A DNA stretch of 64,000 bases, from contig NZ_MDEQ02000030.1 of the NCBI RefSeq assembly GCF_001883705.2, forward strand, positions 20,935 through 84,934, given 5' to 3'. The position numbers and the translations under genes were made by a program. The notes under the pieces were generated by a model, which worked only from the letters and a program-made list of their open reading frames with translations, was not told the DNA's origin and did no database searches. Origin of the DNA: Burkholderia catarinensis (lineage in GTDB: Bacteria > Pseudomonadota > Gammaproteobacteria > Burkholderiales > Burkholderiaceae). This document shows, one piece after another, positions 36,604 through 45,309 of this stretch (positions are counted from its first letter, which is position 1; each line of letters opens with the position of its first letter).

Positions 36604-36612
36604 CGCCGTACC

Positions 36613-36963
36613 CTACGCCGCCGGCCCCTGCGCCGGCGGTGCGCCGAGCGTGTCGATCACGCCGAAGCGCGCCGGCAGCATCGCGTAGCACACGCGCACC
36701 TTCTCGTGCGACAGCCGCTCGAGCAGTTGCTGCGCTTCTTCCTCGGTGACGATGAATTCGACCTCGATCGCGAGCGTACCCTGCAGTTCGAAGAAGCGGT
36801 CCTCGTGCAGCACGCGATGCTGGCCGAAGCCGGCCATCGCGCGAAACGCGGAACCGCCCGCGACGCCCATCCGGTTCGCCTCCTCCAGCAGCCATTCCCA
36901 TAGCGGCTTCCAGTGCAGCCGGTGCTGCTCGTGCACATAGAAGCGCAAGAAGATCCTGTCCAT
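36613..36963 (-). CDS. DUF190 domain protein
   Basis: A 116-residue soluble protein, MDRIFLRFYVHEQHRLHWKPLWEWLLEEANRMGVAGGSAFRAMAGFG, with a PII-like ferredoxin outline typical of DUF190. The family is often encoded beside crcB, as here: crcB lies 23 bases upstream on the same strand. A regulatory or accessory role in fluoride tolerance is a reasonable inference but not shown. The start is the first family-like methionine; the frame continues upstream through crcB in another phase. Confidence 0.85.
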   Translation of the reverse strand: MDRIFLRFYVHEQHRLHWKPLWEWLLEEANRMGVAGGSAFRAMAGFGQHRVLHEDRFFELQGTLAIEVEFIVTEEEAQQLLERLSHEKVRVCYAMLPARFGVIDTLGAPPAQGPAA

Positions 36964-36986
36964 CGCTCCCTCCGATGGCGGCATGC

Positions 36987-37379
36987 TCAGGCCGCCGCGA
37001 GCCACGCGCGCGCGGTCCACATGCCGAGCGCCGTCAGCGCGAACGATCCAATCAAGTGTAGGGCAGCCACCGCAAACGCCCATCCGAATTCGCCCTCGAA
37101 CGCATGCGTCATCACTTCGACCGAATAGGTCGAGAACGTCGTGAGGCCACCAAGAAAGCCCGTGATCACGAACAGCCGCCACTCGGGCGGCAGCCCGACG
37201 CGGGCCGTGAACACGACGGCGGCCACGCCGATCACGTAGCCGCCGATCAGGTTCGCGGCGAGCGTGCCGAGCGGCACCGCGGGAAAGAATGCGTTGAGCG
37301 CGAGACTCAGGAACCAGCGCAGCAACGCGCCGAGCCCGGCGCCGACGAAGATCGCGACGATCGAATAGAACAAGGGCAC
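36987..37379 (-). CDS. crcB: Fluoride channel/exporter CrcB (Fluc)
   Basis: A 130-residue inner-membrane protein with four hydrophobic helices. It dimerises to form a fluoride channel. Family landmarks: VGAGLGALLRWFLSL at the N-terminus, GTLAANLIGGYVIG near residue 40, and GFLGGLTTFSTYSVE near 75, which holds the pore-lining phenylalanine and polar track. The start is GTG at 37379. No fluoride riboswitch could be recognised upstream. Probably cotranscribed with the DUF190 gene. Confidence 0.92.
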   Translation of the reverse strand: MPLFYSIVAIFVGAGLGALLRWFLSLALNAFFPAVPLGTLAANLIGGYVIGVAAVVFTARVGLPPEWRLFVITGFLGGLTTFSTYSVEVMTHAFEGEFGWAFAVAALHLIGSFALTALGMWTARAWLAAA

Positions 37380-37564
37380 TCCCGGTCGATGATGCGGCTG
37401 GACTCAGCCGCCGGCCCCCGGTTGCCCGGGACAATGCCCGTTCCCGAACGCGCGCGGCGCGTGCACGGGCGGCACAGGCTGAACTGTATGCGGATTCGCC
37501 ACGCACCTGCAACGGCGACAGCCCGCATGAGGTCCGCCCGTTCGGGTGGCGCCCGCCCGCAGGT

Positions 37565-38431
37565 TCACGCGCGTCGCCAGGCTGCGTCGAGCACGCTCAG
37601 CGTCGCCAGCGCACCGCCCTTCAACCCGATCGCGTCCGCACGGCGCGCATGCGCTTCGCGCGCATTGATGCGGATCACGTCGGCGCCGAGCCGTTCGCTC
37701 AGCAGGCGCACGGTCGGAATCGCGGTGCCCGCGCCGATCTCGACCACGGCGACGCGCCCGGCCCGCGCGATCCAGTCTTCCAGCGCGCGCTCCTGCGCGT
37801 CGTAGCGCGCACCGAGCCAGCCGGTGTCGCCGAACATCAGGATGTTCGGCCGCGCGAGGCCGCCGCAGCGCGGGCAGCGCGGCATTTCGCCGATGAGCCG
37901 GCACGTGGCCTCGTCGACGTCGGGCACGAACGGCGCCGCATCCCACGTGTCGTCCGAACAGGGGCGCAGGCACTGCATCGCATGAATCGACCCGTGGATC
38001 TCGACGATCCGCGCCGGATCGAAGCCGGCTTTCTGGAACTGGCCGTCGACGTTGCTCGTCAGCACGAAGCCGCCGTTCGGCATCGCGTCGATCCAGCGGC
38101 GCAGGATCGCGAAGCCCGCATGCGGCACCGTCGCGCGGTAGAGCGCGAGGCGGTGTCCGTAGAAGCCCCACGCGAGCTGCGCGCGCGCACGGAACGCGTG
38201 CGGCGACGCGATCTCGTGGAATTCGAAACGCTCGTGGCGCAGCGCCGGATACGCGCGCCAGAAGCCGTCCGTGCCGCGAAAATCGGGCAGCCCGGAATCG
38301 ACGCCGATGCCCGCGCCGGCCGTCACGAGCAACGCGTCGGCGCGCGCGAGCGCGTCAACGGCGGAAGCGACGAGATCGGCGGGCAGTTGTACAGCGGGGG
38401 TGGAGGAATCGGCGGAATCGGAGAACGGCAT
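37565..38431 (-). CDS. SIR2-family NAD-dependent protein deacylase
   Basis: A 288-residue sirtuin. The NAD-binding motif is LLVTAGAGIGVDSGLPDFRGTDGFW near residue 30, then LTSNVDGQFQKAGF near 135 and the catalytic histidine in EIHGSIHAMQC. Zinc ligands are CLRPC and, about 50 residues later, CPRCGG. The region after it, ARPNILMFGDTGWLGARY, also fits. The start at 38431 (MPFSDSADSS) is chosen by position; no strong ribosome-binding site is visible. Deacetylase versus desuccinylase activity cannot be decided from these motifs. Confidence 0.9.
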   Translation of the reverse strand: MPFSDSADSSTPAVQLPADLVASAVDALARADALLVTAGAGIGVDSGLPDFRGTDGFWRAYPALRHERFEFHEIASPHAFRARAQLAWGFYGHRLALYRATVPHAGFAILRRWIDAMPNGGFVLTSNVDGQFQKAGFDPARIVEIHGSIHAMQCLRPCSDDTWDAAPFVPDVDEATCRLIGEMPRCPRCGGLARPNILMFGDTGWLGARYDAQERALEDWIARAGRVAVVEIGAGTAIPTVRLLSERLGADVIRINAREAHARRADAIGLKGGALATLSVLDAAWRRA

Positions 38432-38611
38432 GATGGGGCGGCGGTGGCGTCGAGCGGTACGCAAGTGGCGTCGCGATCATACGCCGGTTCGGGCTCCCGC
38501 CGCAGGTGCAATGCAACGGCACGACGCCGCACTCGTCCGGCCGCCGGCGGTGCAGCGCCGGCCGATGCGGGGACCGCCGGCGATGCCGCGGCCCGACACC
38601 GCCCGGTCTGC

Positions 38612-38992
38612 TCAGCTATCCGGATCGTCCTGCGCGACCGGAATCTCGTCGACCGCGAAATAGACCGGCTTGCCGAGGCGCCGCGCGAGGCTGACGTCCG
38701 CATCGGCCCCGCGCGACGCGCCGTCGATCCGACATACCGCATCGCAGCGGCGCAGCAGCCGGTGCGCGGCCGGGTACAGGAACGCTTCGCTGATGTCGTC
38801 GCCGACCTGCCGCGACCCGGCCGTGGCGGCGAGCGGCAGCGACACCCACTCGCCGATCATCGGCACATGCCCGCGGCGATACACGGCGAGCGCCGCCGCT
38901 TCCAGCCGGTGCAGGTTCGCGGCGATGCGCGCGGGGTCGCCGTCCGTGCCGCTGCGATAGGGGCCGGCGACCAGCACGAGCAGCGGCGTCAT
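38612..38992 (-). CDS. DUF4406 / deoxyribosyltransferase-like protein
   Basis: A 126-residue protein, MTPLLVLVAGPYRSGTDGDPARIAANLHRLEAAALAVYRRGHVPMIGEWVSLPL, then DAVCRIDGASRGADADVSLARRLGKPVYF. This is the nucleoside 2-deoxyribosyltransferase-like fold labelled DUF4406; it probably binds a nucleotide or sugar. Its start overlaps the nudK stop by four bases, so the two are translated from one message. Confidence 0.75.
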   Translation of the reverse strand: MTPLLVLVAGPYRSGTDGDPARIAANLHRLEAAALAVYRRGHVPMIGEWVSLPLAATAGSRQVGDDISEAFLYPAAHRLLRRCDAVCRIDGASRGADADVSLARRLGKPVYFAVDEIPVAQDDPDS

Positions 38993-39588
38993 GCGGCGCG
39001 CGCGCCCGCGGTTTCCCGCAGCGCGACGTACTGCAGCAGCATGATCGTCTTCGCATCGACGATCTCGCCGCGCTCGACCGCATCCAGCGCCGCCTGCAGC
39101 GGCATCTCGACGACTTCGAGATCCTCGCCCTCTTGCGCGACGCCGCCGCCGTCGCCGGTGCGCAGCGACGCATCGTATTCGCCGACGAAGAAATGCAGCT
39201 TCTCCGTCACCGAGCCCGGGCTCATGAACGCCTCGAACACCTTGCGCACGCCACGCACGCGATAGCCGGTCTCCTCCTCGGCCTCCGCGCGGATGCGCGC
39301 TTCGGGCGTCGCGTCGTCGAGCAGGCCGGCGGCCGCCTCGAGCAGCATGCCGTCGTGCCCGCTGACGAACGCCGGCATCCGGAACTGCCGCGTCAGCAGC
39401 ACATCGCCCGTGCCGGCATGACGCAACAGGATCGTCGCGCCGTTGCCGCGATCGTAGGTCTCGCGGCTCAGGCGTTGCCACGTTCCGTCGCGGCGCAGGA
39501 AATCGAACGTCACCTTCTTCAGCACATACCAGTCATCGGACAGCACCGTCGTATCGACGATGCGGACACGGTCCCGCGTTGCAGCCAT
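38989..39588 (-). CDS. nudK: NUDIX hydrolase, NudK-like (GDP-mannose/ADP-sugar pyrophosphatase)
   Basis: A 199-residue NUDIX enzyme that hydrolyses nucleoside-diphosphate sugars. The Nudix box is GLLDDATPEARIRAEAEEETGY, near residue 105. It is followed by RKVFEAFMSPGSVTEKLHFFVGEYD, a pattern close to E. coli NudK. A GGGAGG ribosome-binding site lies six bases before the ATG. Overlaps the downstream DUF4406 gene and is divergent from the DeoR-type regulator across about 80 bases. Confidence 0.85.
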   Translation of the reverse strand: MAATRDRVRIVDTTVLSDDWYVLKKVTFDFLRRDGTWQRLSRETYDRGNGATILLRHAGTGDVLLTRQFRMPAFVSGHDGMLLEAAAGLLDDATPEARIRAEAEEETGYRVRGVRKVFEAFMSPGSVTEKLHFFVGEYDASLRTGDGGGVAQEGEDLEVVEMPLQAALDAVERGEIVDAKTIMLLQYVALRETAGARAA

Positions 39589-39669
39589 TGCAGCCTCCCG
39601 TTCGACAAAAGACGACGCCCATGGTAACGTGCATATTCGTGCAATTTCAAGAATTTTCGTGCAATCACG

Positions 39670-40425
39670 ATGCTGACGACACAACGCAAGAAAGCGATCC
39701 TCGACGCACTCGCGCGCGACGGCCAGGTGCTGGCCGTCGAGCTGAGCGCGCAATTCGGCGTATCCGAAGATACGGTGCGCCGCGACCTGCGCGAACTCGC
39801 GGCCGAAGGCCTGCTGCAGCGCGTGCATGGCGGCGCGCTGCCGGCATCGCCGGCCGTCGCGCCGTTCGCGCAGCGCGAAACCCTCGAAACCGCGGAAAAA
39901 CGGCGCATCGCGCGGCGGGCCGCGCAGATGATCGCGCCCGGGCAAGTGGCGATCGTCGACGGCGGCACAACGTCGGCGCTGCTCGTCAGCCAGTTGCCGG
40001 CCGACCTGCGCGCGACGATCGTCACGCACAGCCCGAGTGTCGCCGTCGCGCTGGCCGCGCATCCGTCGATCGACGTGATCCTGATCGGCGGGCGGCTCTA
40101 CAAGCATTCGATCGTCGCGGTCGGCGCGGCGGCGATGGAAGGCATCGCGCGCATCCATGCGGACCTGTACTTCATGGGCGTCACGGGCGTCCATCCGGTC
40201 GCGGGGCTGAGCACCGGCGATTTCGAGGAAGCGGCGATCAAGCGCGCGCTGGCCGAACGCGCGGCCGAGACGGTCGTGCTCGCATCGCAGTCGAAGCTGC
40301 GCGCGGCATCGCAGTTCGTGATCGGCGACATCACGCTGGCGCATACGGTCGTCGTCGAGAAGGAAACCGACGCCGCACTGACGAAGCCGATCGAGGCGGC
40401 GGGCGTGACGGTCGTGCGCGCGTAG
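39670..40425 (+). CDS. DeoR-family transcriptional regulator
   Basis: A 251-residue repressor. The N-terminal DeoR helix-turn-helix is MLTTQRKKAILDALARDGQVLAVELSAQFGVSEDTVRRDLRELAAEGLLQRVHGGAL. The C-terminal sugar-phosphate sensor has GQVAIVDGGTTSALLV, VTHSPSVAVALAAHPSIDVILIGGRL and DLYFMGVTGVHPVAGLST. The effector is presumably a phosphorylated sugar. Divergent from nudK, which may be part of its regulon. Confidence 0.9.
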   Translation: MLTTQRKKAILDALARDGQVLAVELSAQFGVSEDTVRRDLRELAAEGLLQRVHGGALPASPAVAPFAQRETLETAEKRRIARRAAQMIAPGQVAIVDGGTTSALLVSQLPADLRATIVTHSPSVAVALAAHPSIDVILIGGRLYKHSIVAVGAAAMEGIARIHADLYFMGVTGVHPVAGLSTGDFEEAAIKRALAERAAETVVLASQSKLRAASQFVIGDITLAHTVVVEKETDAALTKPIEAAGVTVVRA

Positions 40426-40555
40426 CCGCGCCGGTTCGTGCTCGTCGAATCGGTTGCAGGTTGTCATCACGACGACGCTGCCCCGATGTCAGCGTGCTGA
40501 CAGGTGCCGCTTGCTAACATGGGCAACCGCCCGATCGCTACGCGCCGCTCCCCCG

Positions 40556-41161
40556 ATGCCCCCGCCCTCCGCCACGACTCCACATGCACCGCCGGCAAGC
40601 GATGCGCCGCCGCCCGACATCCTCGCGCTCTTTGTCGCGTTCGCACAGATCGGCCTGACCAGCTTCGGCGGCGGGCTGAGCGGGCGGATGATGCGCGACT
40701 TCGTGCACGAGCGGCGCTGGCTCGACGAAGAGGCGTTCCTCAACGGTCTCGCGCTGTCGCAGGCGTTGCCGGGCGTCAACGTGAAGAACCTCGCGATCTG
40801 GATCGGCTACCGGCTTGCCGGATGGCGCGGCGCAGTGGCCGGCTTCACCGGCATCATCGCGCCGCCGGCCGTGCTGATCGTGCTGTTCGGCGTCGCGTTC
40901 TCGGCCCTCACGCGCTTTCCGCTCACGCATGTCGCGCTCGCCGGCGCGGCAGCCGCGGCGATCGGGTTGTCGATCTCGATGGCGATCACCGCCGTGCGCC
41001 GGCTGCCGCGCCGCGCGCTGCCGTTCGCGGTGATGACGCTCACCTTCGTGTCGGTTGCGGTGCTGCACTGGCCGCTCGTGTGGACCGTGCTGATCGGCGG
41101 CGCGCTGAGCGTCGGGCTCGAATACCGCCGCGCGGCTGCGGCCGGGCGCGACGCACGATGA
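40556..41161 (+). CDS. Chromate transporter, N-terminal-type half (ChrA family)
   Basis: A 201-residue membrane protein of the CHR family short type: LALFVAFAQIGLTSFGGGLSGRMMRDFVHERRWLDEEAFLNGLALSQALPGVNVKNLAIWIGYRLAGWRGAVAGFTGIIAPPAVLIVLFG. GGG and the PGVN region are family hallmarks. It forms a pair with the next gene, overlapping by four bases; together they correspond to the two halves of full-length ChrA. The ATG at 40556 is preferred; no clear ribosome-binding site. Substrate may be chromate or sulfate. Confidence 0.85.
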   Translation: MPPPSATTPHAPPASDAPPPDILALFVAFAQIGLTSFGGGLSGRMMRDFVHERRWLDEEAFLNGLALSQALPGVNVKNLAIWIGYRLAGWRGAVAGFTGIIAPPAVLIVLFGVAFSALTRFPLTHVALAGAAAAAIGLSISMAITAVRRLPRRALPFAVMTLTFVSVAVLHWPLVWTVLIGGALSVGLEYRRAAAAGRDAR

Positions 41162-41700
41162 CCGCGTCGTCGCGCTACGCCGCGCTGTTCGGCGTGTTCG
41201 CACCGCTGTCGATCGCGACGATCGGCGGCGGACAGGCGATCATCGCGGACATCCAGCGGCAGGTCGTCGACGTCCATCACTGGATGACCGCCACGCAATT
41301 CTTGAACGACTTCGCGATCGCGCGGATGGCGCCGGGCCCCGGCTCGCTGCTGGCGACGCTGATCGGCTGGCAGGTGGCCGGCTTCTGGGGCGCGGTGATC
41401 GCGACGCTCGCGCTGTTCGGCCCGACCGCGTTCCTGATCTATGGCGTCGCGCATCTGTGGCGGCGGCACCAGGGCGCGCGCTGGCAGATCGCGCTCGAAG
41501 CCGGCCTGCGCCCGGTCGCGGCCGGCATGATCCTCGCGTCGGTGTGGGTACTGCTGCAGGCGCTCGACGGCGGCTGGGCCGCGCGCGCGACCGCGGTTGC
41601 GTCAACGCTGTGCGTGATCTACACGCGCGTTCATGCGTTGCTGTTGATCGCGATCGGCGCGCTGCTGCTCGTCGGCGTGCACGCGCTCGGCGGCGCGTAG
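41158..41700 (+). CDS. Chromate transporter, C-terminal-type half (ChrA family)
   Basis: A 180-residue membrane protein, the partner of the previous gene: FGVFAPLSIATIGGGQAIIADIQRQVVDVHHWMTATQFLNDFAIARMAPGPGSLLATLIGWQVAGFWGA. The start ATG overlaps the previous stop (ATGA), so translation is coupled. Paired short CHR proteins have opposite membrane orientation and are thought to function together. Convergent with the scpB-like gene, 25 bases away. Confidence 0.85.
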   Translation: MTASSRYAALFGVFAPLSIATIGGGQAIIADIQRQVVDVHHWMTATQFLNDFAIARMAPGPGSLLATLIGWQVAGFWGAVIATLALFGPTAFLIYGVAHLWRRHQGARWQIALEAGLRPVAAGMILASVWVLLQALDGGWAARATAVASTLCVIYTRVHALLLIAIGALLLVGVHALGGA

Positions 41701-41725
41701 CGACGTTGCCAATAAGTCCAAACGC

Positions 41726-42535
41726 CTAAACGCCGCGAAACACCGGCGCGCGCCGCTCCGCAAACGCATGCAGCCCTTCGTCGAAATCCGCGCCTTCGCA
41801 CGCATGCCGGCGCAACTCGGCAATCCGTTCGAACGCGTCGGCCGGCAACGGCCGCGCGTCCTGCAGCACGCGCAACTGCTCCTTCACGGCGTGCACCGCG
41901 AGCGGTGCCTTCGCGGCAATCGTGCGCGCGACGTCGAGCGCCGCATCGTCGACACCGCCCGCTTCGGCCAGCCGGTTCACGAGCCCGTGATGCGCGGCGC
42001 GCTCCGCGTCGAGCGGCTGCGCGCAGAAGAACATCTCCTTCAGCACGTGGATCGGCAGGTTGTCGTAGAAGCGCAGCAGGCCGCTCGTCGAATACGGCAG
42101 GCCGATATTCGCCGGCGTCATCGCGAACCGCGCGTCGCGCGCCGCGACGACGAGGTCGCAGCTCATCACGAGATCGACCGCCCCGCCCCACGCCGACCCG
42201 GCCACCGCCGCGATCACCGCGCCCGGATAGGTCCGCACGCGCCGCAGCGCCCGTTCGAGCGGCTTGCCGTATGCGAGCGGATCGCGATCGTCGGCCAGTT
42301 CGCGCAGGTCGTGCCCCGCGCTCCACACATCGCCGCTGCCGTCGTTCGACAGGATCACGACGGGCGGCGGACGGTGTTCGGCCAACGCATCGAGGCGCGC
42401 GACGAGTGCCTCGAGCAACGGCGCGTCGAGCGCATGCCGCCGCGCCGGATTCGCGAACCGCACGCGCGCGATCCGCTCGCCGATCATGTCGACCGTCACG
42501 TTCGACACACCTTCGGGTTTCGTCATGCCGGTCAT
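41726..42535 (-). CDS. Enoyl-CoA hydratase-family protein, methylmalonyl-CoA decarboxylase-like
   Basis: A 269-residue crotonase-fold protein. Resemblance to E. coli ScpB (YgfG) is marked: SAGHDLRELADDRDPLAYGKPLERALRRV, GSAWGGAVDLVMSCDLVVAARDARFAMTPANIGLPYSTSGLL, KEMFFCAQPLDAERA and KAPLAVHAVKEQLRVL. ScpB decarboxylates methylmalonyl-CoA; a related malonyl-type substrate is possible. It overlaps the CoA-transferase gene by four bases and is the last gene of that operon. Confidence 0.8.
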   Translation of the reverse strand: MTGMTKPEGVSNVTVDMIGERIARVRFANPARRHALDAPLLEALVARLDALAEHRPPPVVILSNDGSGDVWSAGHDLRELADDRDPLAYGKPLERALRRVRTYPGAVIAAVAGSAWGGAVDLVMSCDLVVAARDARFAMTPANIGLPYSTSGLLRFYDNLPIHVLKEMFFCAQPLDAERAAHHGLVNRLAEAGGVDDAALDVARTIAAKAPLAVHAVKEQLRVLQDARPLPADAFERIAELRRHACEGADFDEGLHAFAERRAPVFRGV

Positions 42536-43755
42536 TGCACGGCCTCCGCCATCGCTTCCGCCTGGAAAATCGCACGCCCGGCCAGCAGCGCATCGATCGC
42601 GGCTTCGCCATAGCCCGCTTCGCGCAGCACGTCGACCGTATGTTCGCCGAGCAGCGGCGGCGCATGGCGCGTGCGCGGCGCCGGCACGTCGTCACCCATC
42701 CCGCCGAGCGGCGTGACGACCTGACGCAGCATGCCGAGCGTCGGATGCGCAACCGGTTCGACCAGCCCGCAGTGTGCGAGCTGCGGATCGTCGAATACTT
42801 CGTCGAGCGTATTGATCGGCCCGGCCGGCAGCCCGGCCTCGACGAACCGCTGCGTCCATTCGCGCTTGCCGCGCGTGCGCAGCCGGCTTTCGAGCAGCGC
42901 CTTCAGCGCGTCGCGGTGCTCGACGCGCGCATCGTTGGTCGCGAAGCGCGGATCGTTCGGCAGCTCGGGCAGGTCCAGCAACCGGCACAGCCGCAGCCAC
43001 ATGTCGGTCGTGATCGGCGCGAGGTTGAGCGGCCCGTCGGCCGTCTCGAACACGCCGTACGGCGCGATCACCGCATGCGCATTGCCGGTGCGGCGCGGCA
43101 CGTCGCCAAGGCTCAGGTAGCGTTGCCCGTGCACGCTCAGCAGCGCGACGAGGCTTTCGAGCAGCGACGTGCCGACATGCTGGCCGCGCCCCGTGCGCTC
43201 GCGCTCGAACAGCGCGGCCATCACGCCGGTCGCGACCCACATCCCCGAGCTGAGATCGCCGATCGCGGTGCCCGTGCGGGTCGGTTCGCCGTCCGGGAAG
43301 CCGGTGAGGCTCATCAGCCCCGCATAGCCCTGCGCGATCTGGTCGAAACCCGGCCAGTCGCGCAGCGGGCCGCGCGGGCCGAACGCGGTGACGCTGCCCA
43401 TCACGAGCCGCGGATCGCGCGCGCTCAGCGCGGCGTAGCCGAGCCCCATCGCGTCCATCGTGCCGGCCTTGAAATTCTCGATCACGACGTCGGCCTGCCC
43501 GATCAGCCGGTGCACGACGTCGAGGCCGGCCGGCTGCCGGAAATCCACGCAAATGCCGCGCTTGTTGCGGTTGCAGGACAGGTAGTACGTGCTCACGCCG
43601 CGATCGAACGGCCCCCATGCACGGCTCATGTCGCCGTTCGGCCCCGACTCGACCTTGATCACGTCGGCGCCGAGATCGGCGAGCACCATCGAGCAGAACG
43701 GCCCCGACAGCGCGCGACTCAGATCGACGACCCTGATTCCTTTTAATGCCTGCAT
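42532..43755 (-). CDS. CaiB/BaiF-family (class III) CoA transferase
   Basis: A 407-residue enzyme that moves CoA between organic acids. It starts MQALKGIRVVDLSRALSGPFCSMVLADLGADVIKVE, the family opening, and has NRNKRGICVDFRQPAGLDVVHRLIGQADVVIENFKAGTMDAMGLGY, where the catalytic aspartate region lies. The C-terminus has LLGEHTVDVLREAGYGEAAIDALL. It sits between the MHS transporter and the decarboxylase-like gene, which suggests it activates the imported acid. Substrate unknown. Confidence 0.9.
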   Translation of the reverse strand: MQALKGIRVVDLSRALSGPFCSMVLADLGADVIKVESGPNGDMSRAWGPFDRGVSTYYLSCNRNKRGICVDFRQPAGLDVVHRLIGQADVVIENFKAGTMDAMGLGYAALSARDPRLVMGSVTAFGPRGPLRDWPGFDQIAQGYAGLMSLTGFPDGEPTRTGTAIGDLSSGMWVATGVMAALFERERTGRGQHVGTSLLESLVALLSVHGQRYLSLGDVPRRTGNAHAVIAPYGVFETADGPLNLAPITTDMWLRLCRLLDLPELPNDPRFATNDARVEHRDALKALLESRLRTRGKREWTQRFVEAGLPAGPINTLDEVFDDPQLAHCGLVEPVAHPTLGMLRQVVTPLGGMGDDVPAPRTRHAPPLLGEHTVDVLREAGYGEAAIDALLAGRAIFQAEAMAEAVQ

Positions 43756-43816
43756 TCCGGACTCCTGATATTGATGACTGGGTGTGGCGTGTTTCCGAAC
43801 AATCGCGGCGCGCCGC

Positions 43817-45139
43817 TCATTCGGGCAGCGTCTGGTGGCGCGTTTCGACCGCGAACGGCAGGATCAGGATGCCGAGCACGAACACGGCCGCGGTCCACGC
43901 GACCGGCACGCCGAGCGAACCGTAGCCGTGAATCGCGGCGCCGAGCAGGAAGTTCACGCCCGCGCCGATGAAGCGGCCGACCGACGCATTGAACGCGAAC
44001 GCGGTCGCCCGCACGCGCGTCGGGTACTGCTCGGGCAGCCACAGCGAGAAGATCGCGAAGTTGCCGCCGAAGAAGCCGAGGAACGCGAGCGACACCATGA
44101 ACGCCGTGAGCCCGTTCGGCTGGTAGAACGCCCAGCCGAACGCGAACACGATCGCACCGGCCATGCCCGCGAAATACACGCCGAGCGCGGTACGCCGGCC
44201 GAGCCGTTCCGCGAGCCACGGCGCGACCAGGCAGCCGGCGATCGTCGCGCACGACAGGATCGCCGCACCGACCGATGCGAGCCGCAATGCGCCGATGTGA
44301 TCGATGCCCGCGCGTGCCGCCAGCGTGCTGACCGCGCTCGCCTCGTAGACGGAGCCGGCCCACAGCCCGACGATCGCGACGCCGACGAGGCTCGCGCTTG
44401 TCAGCGTGCGGCGCAGGAACGCCGGCGCGAAGATCTCGCGCAGCGGATGTGCACGCCGCGCGTCGGCCACGTCGCCGTCGCGCGCGTCGTGCCGGCGCCA
44501 CTGCCCCGGTTCCTTCACGCGCATCACGGTGAACACCGCGAGCAGCGCGGGAGCGAGCCCGCACAGGAACATCGCGCGCCACCCGTAGGTCGCGCCGATC
44601 GTGTAGTTCAGGCAGGCCGCGATGAAGAAGCCGAAGTAGTAGCCCGTCTGCAGGTAGCCGGCCCCCATCTTGCGGCGGTCTTCCGGCCAGCTCTCGGCGA
44701 CGTAGGTGCCCGCGAGCGCCCACTCGCCGCCGACGCCGATCCCGGCGATCAGCCGGCACGCGGCCAGCGCCCATACGTCGTGCACGAACGCGGCCGCGCC
44801 CGTGAACACCGAATAGATCAGAATGCTCGCGGCGAGCGTGCGCACGCGGCCGAAGCGGTCGGCGAGCGGCCCCCAGATGAACGACAGCCCCCAGCCGATC
44901 AGGAACAGCGCGAACAGGATCGAGCCGTACATCCCGAGATTCGCGGGCGTCGCCGCGATGCCGGACGCCGGCAGCAACTCGGTCAGTGCGGGAATCAGCA
45001 CGAGCGCGTAGATCACCGAGTCCACGCCGTCGAGCACCCAGCCCGCGTACACGGCCCAGAAGCCCTTGACCTGCTCGCGCGTGAGCGGTGTGCGCCGCGG
45101 CTTCGCGCCGGCCGCCGGCGCGTCGATCGCCTTGAACAT
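43817..45139 (-). CDS. MHS-family MFS metabolite:proton symporter
   Basis: A 440-residue, 12-helix transporter. Motifs: GWVLDGVDSVIYALVLIPALTELL in helix 1, GPLADRFGRVRTLAASILIYS in loop 2-3 and RLIAGIGVGGEWALAGTYVAESWPEDRRKMGAGYLQTGYYFG in helices 4-5, all usual for organic- or aromatic-acid symporters of this family. It is first in the transporter-CoA transferase-decarboxylase operon and divergent from a LysR regulator, so it probably imports the acid that the two enzymes process. Confidence 0.88.
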   Translation of the reverse strand: MFKAIDAPAAGAKPRRTPLTREQVKGFWAVYAGWVLDGVDSVIYALVLIPALTELLPASGIAATPANLGMYGSILFALFLIGWGLSFIWGPLADRFGRVRTLAASILIYSVFTGAAAFVHDVWALAACRLIAGIGVGGEWALAGTYVAESWPEDRRKMGAGYLQTGYYFGFFIAACLNYTIGATYGWRAMFLCGLAPALLAVFTVMRVKEPGQWRRHDARDGDVADARRAHPLREIFAPAFLRRTLTSASLVGVAIVGLWAGSVYEASAVSTLAARAGIDHIGALRLASVGAAILSCATIAGCLVAPWLAERLGRRTALGVYFAGMAGAIVFAFGWAFYQPNGLTAFMVSLAFLGFFGGNFAIFSLWLPEQYPTRVRATAFAFNASVGRFIGAGVNFLLGAAIHGYGSLGVPVAWTAAVFVLGILILPFAVETRHQTLPE

Positions 45140-45309
45140 CTTCGTCTCCTTGCCGGCAGTGCCGGCGCTTTTGCCGCGTCCGGTCCGGAATGGCCGGCAG
45201 GCTGGCTCTTTTGTGAGACGAGTATAGAAACCCCATCAATCGGAGAAAAATATGATATTCATCTTGTTCGATCGGATTGGCTTATGGCTTGAATCGGGGG
45301 ACGGCGGCG

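Noticed and set aside
37380..37564. Fluoride riboswitch before crcB
   Set aside because: GC-rich hairpins exist, but the conserved aptamer core with its pseudoknot and GATGGNNNNCNCC-like start was not found.
40556..41700. Chromate transporter split by a frameshift
   Set aside because: The two halves overlap by a normal ATGA stop-start, each has its own family hallmarks, and paired short CHR genes are a known arrangement.
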